Shown: positions 33,673-46,933 of the stretch, piece by piece
How positions within the stretch are numbered: position 1 is the stretch's first letter
How the letters are laid out: every line of letters begins with the position of its first letter
Source: Larix kaempferi
Taxonomy: Eukaryota; Streptophyta; Pinopsida; Pinales; Pinaceae
Direction of reading: 5' to 3'
Assembly (NCBI GenBank): GCA_027924585.1
Contig: BSBM01000877.1
Location: forward strand, 2,084,501 to 2,148,500
DNA: 64,000 nt
Translations under genes and position numbers: made by a program
Notes under the pieces: generated by a model
The model's database searches: none
What the model was told of the DNA's origin: nothing
Seen by the model: the letters and a program-made list of their open reading frames with translations, nothing else

Positions 33673-35293
33673 ATGCAGAGATCTTATGCAGTATTGTTAG
33701 TCCTGATCGTTACATGCGTAAGCGAGATCGCCACGGTTGGAGGGCAGCAGCTGCCGAATGAGGCGCGGAGCGGGCGATGGGAGCTTCTAAAGCAAAACGC
33801 AGGGCTTTCTGCAATGCACATGACGCTCACGCACACTGGTACTGTTATCATGTACGACCAAACCACGAACGGGTGCCCAGAAAAAGACATAGCGAGGCCG
33901 CTGGGGGCATTCGGTGGGGTACAATATCGCGAACAATACAGTGAGGCCGCTGCATTTATTGACGAACACCTTCTGTTCGTCGGGCGCGTTTCTCTACAAC
34001 GGGACGTTAGTCATAACGGGCGGGTGGCAGGATGGAGAAAAAGTCGTGCGCTACTTCACCCCTTGCGTCGACTCAACCTGCGACTGGATCGAAGCCAAGA
34101 CGCCGCTGCTTTCCAAGAGATGGTACGCTTCCAACCAGATCTTGCCCGACGGTCGGGCCATCGTCGTAGGCGGTCGGGCATCGTTTAATTACGAATTTAT
34201 ACCCAGAAACCCCTCGGATCCTGAGGCCTTCAAGCTTCCATTCCTGGTGAAGACCAACACGAAGGGCGAAGAGAACAATTTGTATCCCTTTCTGTATTTG
34301 GTTCCGGACGGCAATCTCTTCATCTTCGCCAACAAGGATTCAATCCTTTTGGACTACAAAAAAAACCAGGTCATCAAAACGTTCCCCACCATGCCGGGTG
34401 GCGGCGCCCGGAACTATCCTTCGTCCGCTTCGTCCGCCATGCTTCCTCTCGAGTCCGCCAATAATTTCCAGAATCTGGAGGTTCTCATCTGCGGAGGAGC
34501 CCCCGATGGAGCTTTCACGTCTCAGAATGGAGATCACAAATATGTAGAGGCCTTGAAGAGCTGCGGGAGAATGGAGATCACGTCTCAGAATCCACAATGG
34601 CATATGGAAAACATGACCGGGCCGAGAGTAATGGGTGACATGCTCATTCTCCCCACGGGCAAGATTCTCATCATCAACGGGGCCCAAAATGGCACCGCCG
34701 GCTGGGAAAATGGGCGGGTGCTTGCATTGTATCCTGTCCTCTACACGCCCACCGAAGCCATTGGCAAGAGGTTCACAACTCTGGCTCCGGCTAAAATCCC
34801 GAGAATGTATCATTCCACTGCCCTTGTGCTACCCGACGGGCGGGTTTTAGTAGCCGGGAGCAATCCCCATAAGACTTATACTTATAATCCGGCCGCCAAG
34901 CCATTCCCCACAGACCTGAGAGTGGAAGCCTACATTCCTCCATATCTGCATTCCGTCTACGATTACAAGCGACCAGCCATTGCATATATTTCGACGAGGG
35001 AGATCAAATACGGGTCGAAATTCATTGTCGGTTTCTCTGTTTCGAGCTTTTACAGCAAGGACATACATTTTCATGCATATGCCCCTCCTTTCAACACGCA
35101 CACTATGTCCATGCACCAGAGAATGCTCTCGCTTGCAGCCACGGAATTTGTCAAGGCCGAGGGAAACAGCACATATTCAGTTTCCATAACTGCTCCGCCC
35201 AGCCCAGTGGTGGCTCCTTCAGGCTACTACCTGCTCACCGTTGTCAACCAAGATGTTCCCAGCAAGGCCGAATGGATTCGCTTCACCAACTGA
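33673..35293 (+). pseudogene. Glyoxal/galactose oxidase-like gene with an N-terminal frameshift
   Basis: The family comprises secreted copper-radical oxidases that oxidise aldehydes or alcohols to release hydrogen peroxide at the cell wall. From ATG 33673, a hydrophobic signal peptide (VLLVLIVTCVSEIA) leads into GRWELLKQNAGLSAMHMTLT and VIMYDQTTNG. Frame 1 then loses similarity at about 33893. A different frame takes up with WGHSVGYNIANNTVRPL and stays open to TGA at 35293. In that second frame, numbered from its Met at 33914, the copper/radical residues are all present: Cys21 (FCSSGAF), Tyr71 (RWYASNQ), Tyr299-His300 (RMYHST) and His396 (NTHTMSM). Kelch-like repeats and the C-terminal domain (TDLRVEAYIPPYL to EWIRFTN) are complete. 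About ten residues seem missing next to the shift. It is a recent pseudogene, or an intact gene with a sequence error. There are no introns. Confidence 0.85.
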
Positions 35294-38200
35294 AAATATC
35301 CGAATATGTCTCTCTGCTCTTCTATCTATAAGCTACTCTACTGTGCTGCTGAGGTGATCATCAAGCGATGGTGAAACTTAAAAAAATTCTAATATTTGTA
35401 TATTTCATTTTGAAGACATCTACTGTAATTACTTATGATGTGTTTTTATGTTACAATTTGGGTTGATTAATTGCATGAAGATGAGATGAGTATTATGAGT
35501 TACTTATTAAGTGTTTGGGGTGGATTAATTGCACCAATATGAGAAAAATGTTATTAGGATTGATTTTATGACAATGGTTAGAAATTCGAAATAAACAACC
35601 GATGCATGGATAACTAGTTCTATAATAACAAAGAAGAGTTCTTTTATAAATAGGCACTTGTGTAACTGGCATGAAGAAAAATTAACTTACGAGTAGTTCT
35701 ATAATAACAAAGAATAGCTCTTTTAGAACAATTAACTTATAGCTCAAGTAACCTATCAATGTTCACCAGCCACACAAGTTAAGGCATCTCCTCTTCAAAT
35801 AGTTTATGTCATTTTTTTAAATTTATTATGCTTTTAGTTACTTATTTATACACATACATCTTATATCATCTCCTATTCAAATGTTTTGTATCATCCTTTT
35901 TTTCCAGATCGGAATAAGTATAAAGCATGGAACTACAAATTCATTAAACTTTCAATCATATATTCTTTACCTTTAACAAATAAATTATATCATTAAAACA
36001 TTCAAATTTATTAAAATAGAGTTGGTCAAATAAAGATAATTAAAATCATTATTTCTCATATACAAGAGTGAATAAAAGTTAATAATTATTTCTCATGATG
36101 TGAAAAATAATAGATAATTAAAATCATTCTCATATACAAGGGTGAACAAGAGAATGATTAATTTTCATAATGTGTTAATCTGGAAAAATTATAATATATT
36201 GATTTGGAGGGATGATTATGAATATTTTCATGATTCGAAATGAATTGAATCAAGATAATGGTTGGAAAATTATATACCTAAGTTCAATTCCACAATTAAT
36301 GAGGTTTTAGATAAAATATTAAGGACAACATGCATATGTAAAAGTAAATGAGACAAAAGAGAGGAAAACCAATATTTAAATAAAATAGAAAATGAAAATA
36401 GGAAAGTCAAAGTTCAATATGGTAGTCTTCCCATTACCCCAACTTTCATATATCTTCTTGTAATTGGACTTTCAAAATGTTTGCCACAGGGGATGCAGAC
36501 ATAACCTTGTATTTTAGCCAAAGATTACCGAAAAAGAGAACTACCATTAAATGTTGGTTTTCTAATTTGGGTTTTCAAAATAAAATTACTATATTCATTG
36601 TGTGATTGATGTTGTGATGTAAGAATCTCTTATATGTACTTGTAAAATTGTTCTTATTAATTTTAATTGATCCTTATATTTTATGGAAGTTACTCTATTT
36701 TGATGAGGGTATTTTAAATTGTGGAAAGATTAATTTCTATTGTAGCGTGTACCGTTCATTCATTTCCATGACAGAGTTGTTGCAATATGATCTCATTCTA
36801 ATTTCTATTGTAAACAAATCATTTAATTATTTTTTCCTAAATATCCATGTTGGCCACTGTCAAACTATGAGGCCTATAGTTTACATATCAATATACTCCC
36901 TCCATAATAAACCTTTAAAAAATGGGATGAAAATATTCAACATGTTCACCATCCTTTAGTGCTTGAATATGTCATTTGTCCATTTTTGAGCTACCACTTT
37001 TTAAATTGCATCAACTTCTCTTCTTCTTTGTACTTTTTAAATTGCATCAACTTCTCTTCTTCTTTCCCTATAGATGTGATGAAAAGAGTTGAGTTAAAAT
37101 TTGTTTCTAACACTTGAATCTGGTTAGATATTTCCCTAGCATAGTACATGTTACTTGGATGTGATGTATTGCTAAGTTTGTATGTTACTTGGATGTGATG
37201 TATGGTTAAGTTTGTATTGTGCTTAATTTCTTCCATTTCTTGAGTTTGATTAATCGAAGTATATAAAATCGATCTAAAATAATAATCACCTAGGATTCAA
37301 GCTACCACAAACATAATTTAAAACATAAAATATCACCACTAGAAAAAGCAAAACTATCAATATTCAATATGTTCACTATTTTAGTAAAATATTCATGGGA
37401 ATGCATTACAAATAACAAGTAATACAAATTATTTTAAAAGAATAAGTGAACAAAATTACATACACTTCTATTTCCACCAAATTTCAAATCTAGTTCAAAA
37501 ATATAAAGATGACAACCAAGATTAGAATATTTTCCTAATGTATGGTTGGAGAAGTTTTGGCTTGTGTCATGTTCTTGAAATTTCTACTATATTGGAATGA
37601 GCACACTTTTGCACATGATGTTATTCTCTCATGGAAATTAATATCATTAAGGAATTGTGTTAGTAAAATGAAGAAACATACATAAACTATAAAAATCATC
37701 CACCCTTTCTCTTTTTTAAATAAATAGAATTCTTCCTCATGGCTTGATTCCTCTTCAAATTCAAGGCGCCTTCTAACTTAAAACAAATTATGGTTTCCTT
37801 CCATGGACAATGTTTTGAAATGTGCACCACCGTATTTAAAAATATTAATCAATATTAGGGGAGAATAGGTGTCAGATTTGCACTGTCTTACTCTATTGGC
37901 ATTCAATTCTAATCCATGTTATCCCTTATCTACCTAAATCGTGGAAAGTTAAAATAAACATAGATATTTTGTCTCAATATTGAACATCTACAAGTTAAAT
38001 CTAGGTTGAAATTATAGTTAGAAAGTGATGTCAAACATTGTGAAAAACAAAGAAAAGAAAAAAACAAAATTGTAAAACATTAACCAAAATTAAGTGTATC
38101 CACACGCAAGTCACGTTTTAATTTCTCTCGATTCACAAGATATCCCATCTAGAGTAAAATAAGTTACATAATAACATGTCAGATGAGTATACGCAAATAT

Positions 38201-39300
38201 GCTTTGCATAATCATTCGAATTCAGTCTTCTTCTTTAATGAACATTTCTTCAAAACAAAAAATGATATGTCCATTTCAAAATGTTCACATACATAACCCT
38301 TCTCACACATACTAGAATGAATGTCAAGAAATAATTTTAAACGTATACAATCAATTAATGTTGGATTACTATTTGGTAAGCTCATTTTTTAAGTGTGCGT
38401 AACCTGGCTTCTGCAATATGTCCATCCAACCATTTTACTACTGGGAGGAAAATTATCATACTTATAAAACGAAACTTCTTCCCTCGATGATATGGAATTA
38501 TTTCCCTCATAGAGTATCTATCCTATTTGAGAATGGAAAAAACATATAAAATACTAGTAATACTCTCCATGGGATGTCATTATTCAAAATAAAAAATGCA
38601 AAAACCTACACATAAAAAAATAGAAACCGAACATTGAACATCCATTTACTATGAGGAATTCATATAAAACTAGAAAAATGGTTCAATGATTATAGAATGA
38701 AAAGCCCTTACAATTTAGTCCAATGTGAGGAAAAATTTCTTGAATGTAAATTGACTCTTTGATGTATGTATGTGTGCTCCTACATATGATATTTAAGCAC
38801 CCTTCCCACTTGTTCACTCTGTTGGCTAATAGTAAGTGATCGTACTCCACCTTTCCAATGGGATTTCAAATCATTTAATTCTCTCTTTTTCTTGGTGGGT
38901 GCACAAAGTGGAGGGACCTTTTAGATGCTATGGTATATTCAAGAAACTCATTCAAGTTCTATAAAATATAATTGATCCCAAGCAATCCTGACCCTGCTGA
39001 ACCTAGTCCCAAGCTTGCCACGTTGAAGTCCAAGTAGGATACTTAAACAGAACGCGTACGTGTTATATATTCCTAAAATGCGTACATGTTATGATATACT
39101 AAACGTGTACTCATTTTTCAAAAAAGATTTTATGCTTGAAACGGGCCACGCCCGTCATCTCCTCCACGACCGCGACAGAGCAGGGGCGACGATGGAACGA
39201 GTAGTGGTGAACGTGTTTTGAGGGAAAGAGCCCAAATCTTCCACCTTGAGCACCAATTTCTTCAACCTCGGGTATTTAAATCAAATTCCACACTTCTAAT
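35294..39300. other. Intergenic AT-rich DNA
   Basis: The first few hundred bases would hold the 3' end of the oxidase-like transcript. The rest has no recognisable gene. Two small tandem duplications occur, one of about 34 bases with TTTTTAAATTGCATCAAC (36998-37065) and one with GTTACTTGGATGTGATGTAT (about 37150-37217). Confidence 0.55.
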
Positions 39301-39878
39301 TTCTATATTTTTTTTATGCCCTAAAATCAATTGAATCCATAAGTTTTTAAATTTGTATGCCATAAAAGAAATTTAGAACATAACTCCACACATTTGTATT
39401 CCCAAAACAAATTAAAACCCCAATTTACTCGTAAAAATCAAATTAGTTTCACTAGATGCATATATATACATGAGCATCATTATGAATCCAAACCAATATT
39501 CACAAATACCCAACTTTTCTCATGTATATAGCAAGGTTGCTTACAACTAAAAAAAAAATCAAGTACAATTCATATCTTCCCCAAAATACATAAACTAAGA
39601 TGCTAAATGACCTATAGAGTCCAAAAAGCTTCATGCTACAACAAATAATAACATAACAAAATCATTGCCAATATTGGGATTGTATTCATCAATAGCACCA
39701 TTTACCCCTCCTTTGGACTCTAACCCTTTCCTATACCCGGAATATCGAAGTTAGTCCTCCAAGGACATTAGTCAACACCTTCTAGTTTTGATGAGACTTC
39801 CTATTCCAAGTTTTAAGATAGGGTAGAGAAGTTTCCCATGCTTGATAAATGTTTTCACTTGAGTGAAGGGTGCATTTT
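39300..39878. repeat. Diverged extra copy of the first 560 bp of repeat R
   Basis: From about 39470 this region resembles 40030-40430, which is R itself. Shared phrases include GATGCTAAATG-CCTATAGAGTCC and TCCAAGGACATTAGTCAACA. The second R copy therefore has a tandemly duplicated left portion, more diverged than the rest. Confidence 0.65.
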
Positions 39879-40426
39879 GGTTAAGGTCAAGACAAAGGAG
39901 TTCAACAATAGGGTCTACCAACATCAAGAATCCTAGCGAGGTTGATGTGTTTGATTGCATGTCAATCCCATACTATCATACATGATAGAATCCAGTGGAA
40001 ACCTTGCAATCCTAAAAGATTGCAAACTGTTAATTCTGTTGAATTATAGATCCCAAACCACTATAAACAAATATGCAAACTCTCTCATGTGTATATAGAA
40101 AGAGTGCATACAACTAAAATAACATCAAGTGAAATCAATATATTCCCAAAATTACATATAAACAAAGATGCTAAATGGTCTATAGAGTCCAAAAAACTTC
40201 ACGCCACAACAAATAATTACATATATCAAAATCCTTTCCTATATTGAGATTTTATTCATCAATAGCACCTTGTGCCCCTTACTCTAGGCTCTAGGCCTTG
40301 CCTCTACCCAGAATCTCGGAGCTGCTACTCCAAGGGCATTAGTCAACACCCTACATTTTTTAAGAAACTTCATAATCCAAGCCTAAAAATAAGGTATAGA
40401 AGATTCCCAATAAACATATACACTTA

Positions 40427-43400
40427 GGACATGTAACATCCCGAAAATTTCATAAAAATTTAAAATTTTTAAAGCAGCAATAAATGTTAAATTTACCAAT
40501 GCGAAAATAATAAATTCTAAACAAACAACATTAAATACTGAAATTGCTAATGCGGAAATTGAAATAATTACTAATCTTTTAACTAATGATGAATTACGAT
40601 AGCAACAATTAAAATTCATAAAGGAAAGTACTTCATTAGTCCTGCTTATGTTTATTTGAAATCTATATACTGTAGTTAAGTTTATCCTGCGATGTATTTT
40701 CTTGTTAAAATACTGACAGTTTGCTTTTGCATGGTGACGAAGGGGTCCCACGAGGTACCCTGAGGTTTACTTATCTACCTTTAGCTAAAGCATTTAAACA
40801 TGTTTCATTGTGCAAAAACATAGGTAAGAAATATACGACAATTCAAGTGTTTAAGAGTAAAAATGTTTTTCCATTCATCATCAATGTAAAGTGAGAACTC
40901 TAAGTACCTTCTTGTATCAAAATTATTGAAGGTATGGATCTTTGTTCTATTTCTCGTTTACGTACCGGTTTACAAACTCATCACTGTTATTAAAGTCCTG
41001 TCATCGTTTTGCCAAAATACAAGGAATAGTAATGTTCTATGTATTAAACTTACACTATAAGTTCTGGTTTAAGTGCTAGATTCCAATGTACACATGGATT
41101 CACTTGAAATTATCAAAACAACTATAATAGCTCCTATAATTCTCCATTTATAAATGCATATAGGATTATATAAATATAGCATTGTCTATTATAATGTTAC
41201 CATCGTATTTCTATTATGAAAATGCTACAATATAGGATTGCGCCTTTTTAACTATAGGGTTGAACCATTCTAAAATAATATTTGTGCATTGAAATACAAT
41301 ATACAACTTTTAATAAAAGATATGTCTGTATTACAATGTACCAAGCGATGCATTCTAAACTAAGTTCTAAGTATTTAACCCTTATATGAAATGCGGCCTT
41401 TAGTTGTTTGATGAACAAAACATAATATATGTATATCGAGCATTCGATGATTAATACTTAGCAATGAAATGAACTATGGTTAGAAACCCTAACTACTGCC
41501 CTATGTATTAACGACTATAAACATTGACATTATATGATATTACACTTTGTAAACAAATTCATCGTAATGATAAGGAATTGATCAGTATTAAATTCACTAC
41601 TATCATGCAATGGTAGGTTAAATATATCGTGTCCAGATATTAATGCTCCTGGATAACCTCTATGGTGGAATGTACTGCTGTCAGTCCACATATTTGACTT
41701 CACGTGGAAACCTGGTGGATAATACAGCTGATAATCCGAGCTATGCATAGTTGATATAATGAATCTTCCCCGAGCTGGATACAGTGTTGTCCCTTAATCT
41801 ACTATACTGGCATCGTGATAATAAATGTGGCATTAAACCGAGTTGTTGTCCGAACTTCGACGTATCGTGTTAGCTTCTCCTCCATCGTTGATCTTGTGTG
41901 TTCTTGGTTTTATGAATGAAACCCTAATCTTTCATTTTATCGTTGGAGTGCTTTCTTTGGCTTTCATATCTCTTGGTAGTGGTAGTGGGGAGAGGCCGAC
42001 AGGCCGAGAGACTCTAAGGTTTCGAATGTTAGAGGTCTCCAGACTCAAAACTGTGACCTGTGAGTGTTTAACCTGCAACTGTTCATTATGTTAAGAAGCT
42101 GAGCCTTCGGTGAATGCTTACAGTAGTTAAGATGTTGGAGGGTTGAATTTATAGTTGGTTTTTCTATGAATGGTTGAGAGAGTAGTCCTTCGGGGTTTTC
42201 ATTAGGAAGATTCGAACCATGTTAGGTTCTCATGCATTGATATACCATTGTGTACAGAACTGGAACTCTCTTTGATGTGCTGGATAGATGGCTTTGTCGA
42301 TTTTGTTTGCAGGAGGTGTCTCATAACTTGGAACTTCAATGCACTGGTAATAATTCAAATAAGTGGTGCTAGAGTTGTCTATTGTTTTAATATTAACAAT
42401 TCTGCGAAAATCGTTTAACCTCATAAATGTTTTTGTGGCAGGTTTTACACAACATCGAAGGGTTACAGTGTTTTGAAAGCTCAAGGAAAGAAACCGCTCG
42501 TCCACCGGTAAGCCTCAGCGGTTCTCTACTTCATAGGTCCTCCTTGCTTGTCATGGCCGATGTTTGAAAAAAGTGAGGGTTTGGTGTTTAGTTCCTGGCA
42601 TGATGTCTGCTTAGTGATTTGTAAAATGTTGGAGCCGATGATAAGTATTTCGGGTTTAGAACCCTCGGCTTGTCTTGATACTTACTCTACAACGTTTCGC
42701 CGTGTCTTTCATTGAAATGTATAATTGTTTTTGATGTAATGTAAAGGGGACGAACCTTAAGTCATTTTTTTAATGGAAGAACAGTGTTAGAACTTTAAAT
42801 AGTTTTCTATGCAATATATAAGTTTCAAATTGTCGATGTTCGAGCATTCAGTACAGTGTTCTTAGGTGCCACGGGTTGACTTGTTTCTATGAGATAAAAA
42901 GGTTCTGTGCTGCACTGATTAATCCAATAATGAGTGGTAATGTGAGGCTGTGTTTATAATGAGATAAAACGTAAAATAGTTTACTAAGTATTTTCTGTGT
43001 TTATAATAGATAATAGTTCTACTAGGGAATACGTTGATGATTTCGGCTGAGAGCCAAAGCTATCTTAACTTGCAAAAGAGTAACCCTATGATTGTATCTT
43101 TTCAAATTAAAATCTAGAATGGTGATGAAAGACAAATAAAACAAAGTTTAGGGTTATATCTATAATGACGGTATTTGAATTTAAAGATTGTAGATGTTAA
43201 CTAAATCGAAATGCAATGTATGAATACTTAAACGAAAGAGTACAATACAATGATGTTATAATCTTTGAATGATAAGTATCTATCTATTGTTTATGTGTAA
43301 CAATTCCGTATAAAGAAATGTTTGCAGCTGTTAAATCCCTAGAATAAGTGGAAATAAAACACTTTCATGTTGAAAAGAAATAACAAAAGGTTGCGAAGTA

Positions 43401-44578
43401 ATAGAAGAAGGAATGGTTAGAAAAGATTTGAAAACCTAGGCTTGTGCAGAGATGAATTATTTTACTTTTATTTCTAAGTAAGGAAATATACTATAAGTCT
43501 GGTTTTTATGATAAAATTTTTCTATTTATGTGTTTAGATATAACTAATGGATAAATCAAAATTTAAAGGAAATCATTACGACGTTATTCTATCCAATCAT
43601 TTGGCATTATGCCCATCAAATCTTCTATCTTAAATTTTCCTTTTCTGTACTGGAGTATGATGCAGAAAGTTTGCATGGGGAAAAATGTAGAAAAGATTCC
43701 TTTAATTATCTTCTCATTACTTAATCATCCTTGAAAAAAATCATCTATAGGTCGGCAATTGAAAAACTGTACATACTAAACTTACAAGTTCAGAAAAATT
43801 ATTTAACTGTAAATAATAAGGAAGAACAGTAGAACTTGATTGACTGTAGGAAAACAAACAACCCAAGGAGCCTGTTTCACCCAACCTATTCCTGAAGACA
43901 ACCAAATTACTTTCCTTAGGACCCCTGAGCCTGTTCACTGAACCACTAGAAAGAAGAATCTGTAAACGCTTTAGGTCAATCCACTTGCAGCAGCAAGGCA
44001 GTTCATTTAGTCATATAGACTTAGCATTCAAAGAGACCTGCACCAGCATCTATGGTTTTCTTCTCAGAATCCTTTCAGCAGACTCACAATGCACTCACAC
44101 TTAGCCTCCCTATTCGAATCTCTCAGTGATCACCTCATACACTTGAGGAATTATTTCTGTAGAAAATAATGTAGAGCTGCCTGCTCAATTCGAATTGCCT
44201 TATCTAGGATGCCTAAGCCTTTTAGTGGTTAACCTTGTCATTAATGAGCTAACAGCTCTCTTCCACCCACCTGGGGGATAATGGCACAATTTTAGGGGTA
44301 GTTGTCCCATAACCAACAGCTAGTGGTGAAGTGCAAATGCTGATATATGTCCCATGCCTTCTAACAACTTCCATTCCTCCTAGTGGGTCCGTGAACATTC
44401 ATTTAACAGTTCCCTTGGGTGTTTGTCTCCTGTTTTAATTTATTAAATAATAATAATCAATCATTACAATTATCCTTGACCAAGTTTGGTCATAATTACA
44501 AAACTTTGTAATTATAATTTAATAAAATGTTTTTGCAATAAAATAAATAGTCTCAAAATTTGGGTAGGTGACAGGACA
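40427..44578. mobile_element. 4.14-kb TG...CA insertion with 5-bp target duplication
   Basis: The insertion (40432-44573) begins TGTAACATCCCG and ends GGGTAGGTGACA. It is flanked by the direct 5-bp repeat GGACA (40427-40431 and 44574-44578) and is absent from the otherwise collinear copy 1. TG...CA ends with a 5-bp duplication indicate an LTR-retrotransposon product. I see no internal LTR pair and no gag or pol, so a long solo LTR is likeliest; a large retrotransposon derivative (LARD) is the alternative. Both ends read inward start TGT and soon reach CCC and AAATTT, a weak resemblance. Short ORFs within have no recognisable domain. Confidence 0.78.
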
Positions 44579-44845
44579 TTTAAAGAATGTATCTAGAAAT
44601 TGAAATTAATACATAGATATGACATGAATTTAAGATGGAAAAATGTTAAATGTTTAGTCTTTAGTGTATAATTTGTTCAATTTTAAATTTCAAATTATAA
44701 ATAGTTCATGTTGTTATTTGTTGTACACTAGTTTTACATTTTCCATTACTTAGAGATGTCATTATACCATCTGTATTTTTCTAATGATATTTTTTTTGTA
44801 TTTATGATTGGAGTGGCTATTATGGATTAGAATGCGGAGATATTG

Positions 44846-45609
44846 AGGGAGATCACTCATTTGAGAGATATTGGTACAACATGGAGGGGTGGAGATGAAC
44901 TCCGTCGCTAATTGGCAGCATCACTAGATGCTATTATGGATACTATCAGTCGCTCAAACGATGCATTGTACAACATAGAATCATACAGAGAAATAAAACG
45001 GCAAGAATATGTCGATGGATTGAGTTATAATGAGGTGAAGAAATTAAAAATAAATAAAGAGCAAAATATTCACTTTTTAGAGTTCCTGGGACAGAGGTCG
45101 TTCTAGATACTACTAGAGCACATATTTCAATTGAGTGGTGTTTTTTTCCACCAATCATAGATAACTGGATGGATAAATGGTATATGGTATTTGACATTCC
45201 CCCACGCAACAACAGGGAAGTACCACTATACTTCCTTCGAAAACTTTATGTTGATTTTGTGATTGGTAAACATGTCAACTATTTCAATATGTTGGGGCCC
45301 CAGGGAACTAGTACGGGGATGCCCCAAAACCGTCCCAATGATAGGCATAGAGATTCCAATCGACTGATACCTCCACCTCGGAGCCATTTACCTAGTCCAG
45401 ATGTCCCTCCTGCACATACGATGATACCACAGACACAGGAGGCATTTCTGACGCTAGCTCAAGTCATTGTACGCCACAGTACAACTATTGACCAGGAAGG
45501 GACCTCTTCCTCTGGTGGGATATGGCTAGTGTCTTCTGACAAGAGAGGACCATCTACTAGTGGGGATAGACTGGCATCCCATGAGCCACAGATTGAGTGT
45601 TGCACGTAA
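44846..45609 (+). pseudogene. Unidentified R-element ORF region, copy 2
   Basis: Counterpart of the copy 1 region. Segment 44912-45106 reads as a polar, helical stretch (SLDAIMDTISRSNDALYNIE). Then, in another frame from about 45085, an open run continues to the TAA at 45609, through VVLDTTRAHISIEWCFFPP, WYMVFDIPPRNN and a Pro/Thr/Ser-rich tail. The last segment (45169-45609, 146 codons) is open here but broken by a stop in copy 1. The two copies differ mainly by substitutions that keep the frame. No family is recognised; a mobile-element accessory protein is a guess. Confidence 0.45.
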
Positions 45610-46190
45610 AAGCAGAAACGTATAGATGGGTGCTTAAATATACAAGAGTATATATATATATATATATAATATGATATTGAATAAAAAATTAACCATTACA
45701 ATGAGGATGGCTTAATATTTATAATCCTTGAAGTGACTTTTCATGTTGTGACCATATAGATACACCTCTTGATAATAATAATAGCATCCTAAACATTAAT
45801 TAATACAATTAAAATGTCTATTACATTGCCTACCCCTTAAAATAGATTTTTCCTCAAAGTTATAATATAGATATAACCCTAAACTTCATGACATCATAGA
45901 ACAACTTGGTAATTCATCTTCTTTCTAACAAATTTTACCATTTTGAGTCTAGTCTTTTTATGAAAGTAATAATACTTCCTTATAACCAATGGTTGCGTCA
46001 TTTTTTTTGTTTTGTTTTTGTTGTTGAGATGTCTTTCATTAATTATCCAATTGGTGGCCCTGTTAGCTAAATCGATCTTATGTGGTGAAGCCTAGGAAAC
46101 ATGATTTGGGAGAAGTTGAAATGGTGGAAGGAAAAAAAGATTCAAACTATAAGCTACAAGTCCCTTTTTTTTCTGGGTTTGAAGGAAGTT

Positions 46191-46513
46191 CCTTAACACA
46201 TTTTCTCAATAATTCTTGATGATGTAAGGATTTTCAATTTTTCATGATATGCACTATTGTTGCTTCAATGGCTGGTATTCTATCCTTCTCCACTGTCTCG
46301 ATGACTTTATTCTTCTTAGTTATATGAGGAAGTGGACTTATTGTTTAGTTGTTGCATTGCTTCAAAATAATTTTGTACTTCGTACATGCAATTGAATGCA
46401 ACAATTCTTCAACATATTCATCTGGAAAATTCAATTGGAATTTAATGTCTTCGTAACTCAATATTTCTGATTCACTGAACAACAAGAGCGTAACTGCCTG
46501 ATTAATTGTTCTC
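46191..46513 (-). pseudogene. Cullin C-terminal gene fragment in repeat R, copy 2
   Basis: Same cullin blocks as in copy 1: LLLFSESEILSYEDIK, then LLHSIACTKYKIILKQ. An in-frame stop follows at the same place, then TISP, VEKDR-PAIE and HHQELLRKCVKEL after a frame change. Because both copies share the same stop and frame change, the cullin piece was already broken when R was duplicated. A longer ORF (46345-46863) continues upstream into unrelated sequence beyond the repeat border, so its first 115 residues are not cullin. Confidence 0.72.
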
Positions 46514-46525
46514 ATAATTTCTATT

Positions 46526-46933
46526 ATCTTGTGAAGGAATTTGTAGGTATAATGGAGGAGAGATTGATGGAACGGGTTGTTGAAGACCGCAGATGGGCAA
46601 TAAAGACATGCTCGATCGAAGGAAAGGTCACATTGTGACTGCGGAAGTATGCAAAGAGTGGGCGAGTGGACGCCTGATGAGTGGCAGGACCTAGATGAAG
46701 TGCACAGTGGAGGGTGATCGGTCTGAGTAATGGGCATGAAGTGTAGGTAGGGATAGGATGTGTTAGCAATGGTGTGAGGGGAATAATTTTTCACTATAGA
46801 AGAATATATGATCTTTGGAGAGAGGAACGCAGGGTGGAAAATTGGAGAGGTGCGGAAGGACATGGCATGGCACGGGACCTAGGTTTTAGTGTGAGAGGGA
46901 TCAACGATGAGGAGGAGGCATAGGTGAGTGGGA
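46526..46933. other. Spacer, unidentified
   Basis: Less AT-rich DNA between repeat R and the MITE. A minus-strand ORF passes through it (His/Ser/Pro-rich) without recognisable similarity. Confidence 0.4.

Larger units (their letters stand above)
39879..46525. repeat. Dispersed repeat R, copy 2, interrupted by an insertion
   Basis: 39879-40431 matches bases 1-566 or so of the window, and 44579-46525 matches the following bases up to 2519. Between them is a 4142-bp insertion flanked by GGACA. Gene content is the same as in copy 1: the unidentified + strand ORF region and the minus-strand cullin fragment. Confidence 0.82.

Noticed and set aside
46514-46863. Upstream extension of the cullin-like ORF in R copy 2
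   Set aside because: It crosses the repeat border into unrelated DNA and has no cullin similarity; open by chance.
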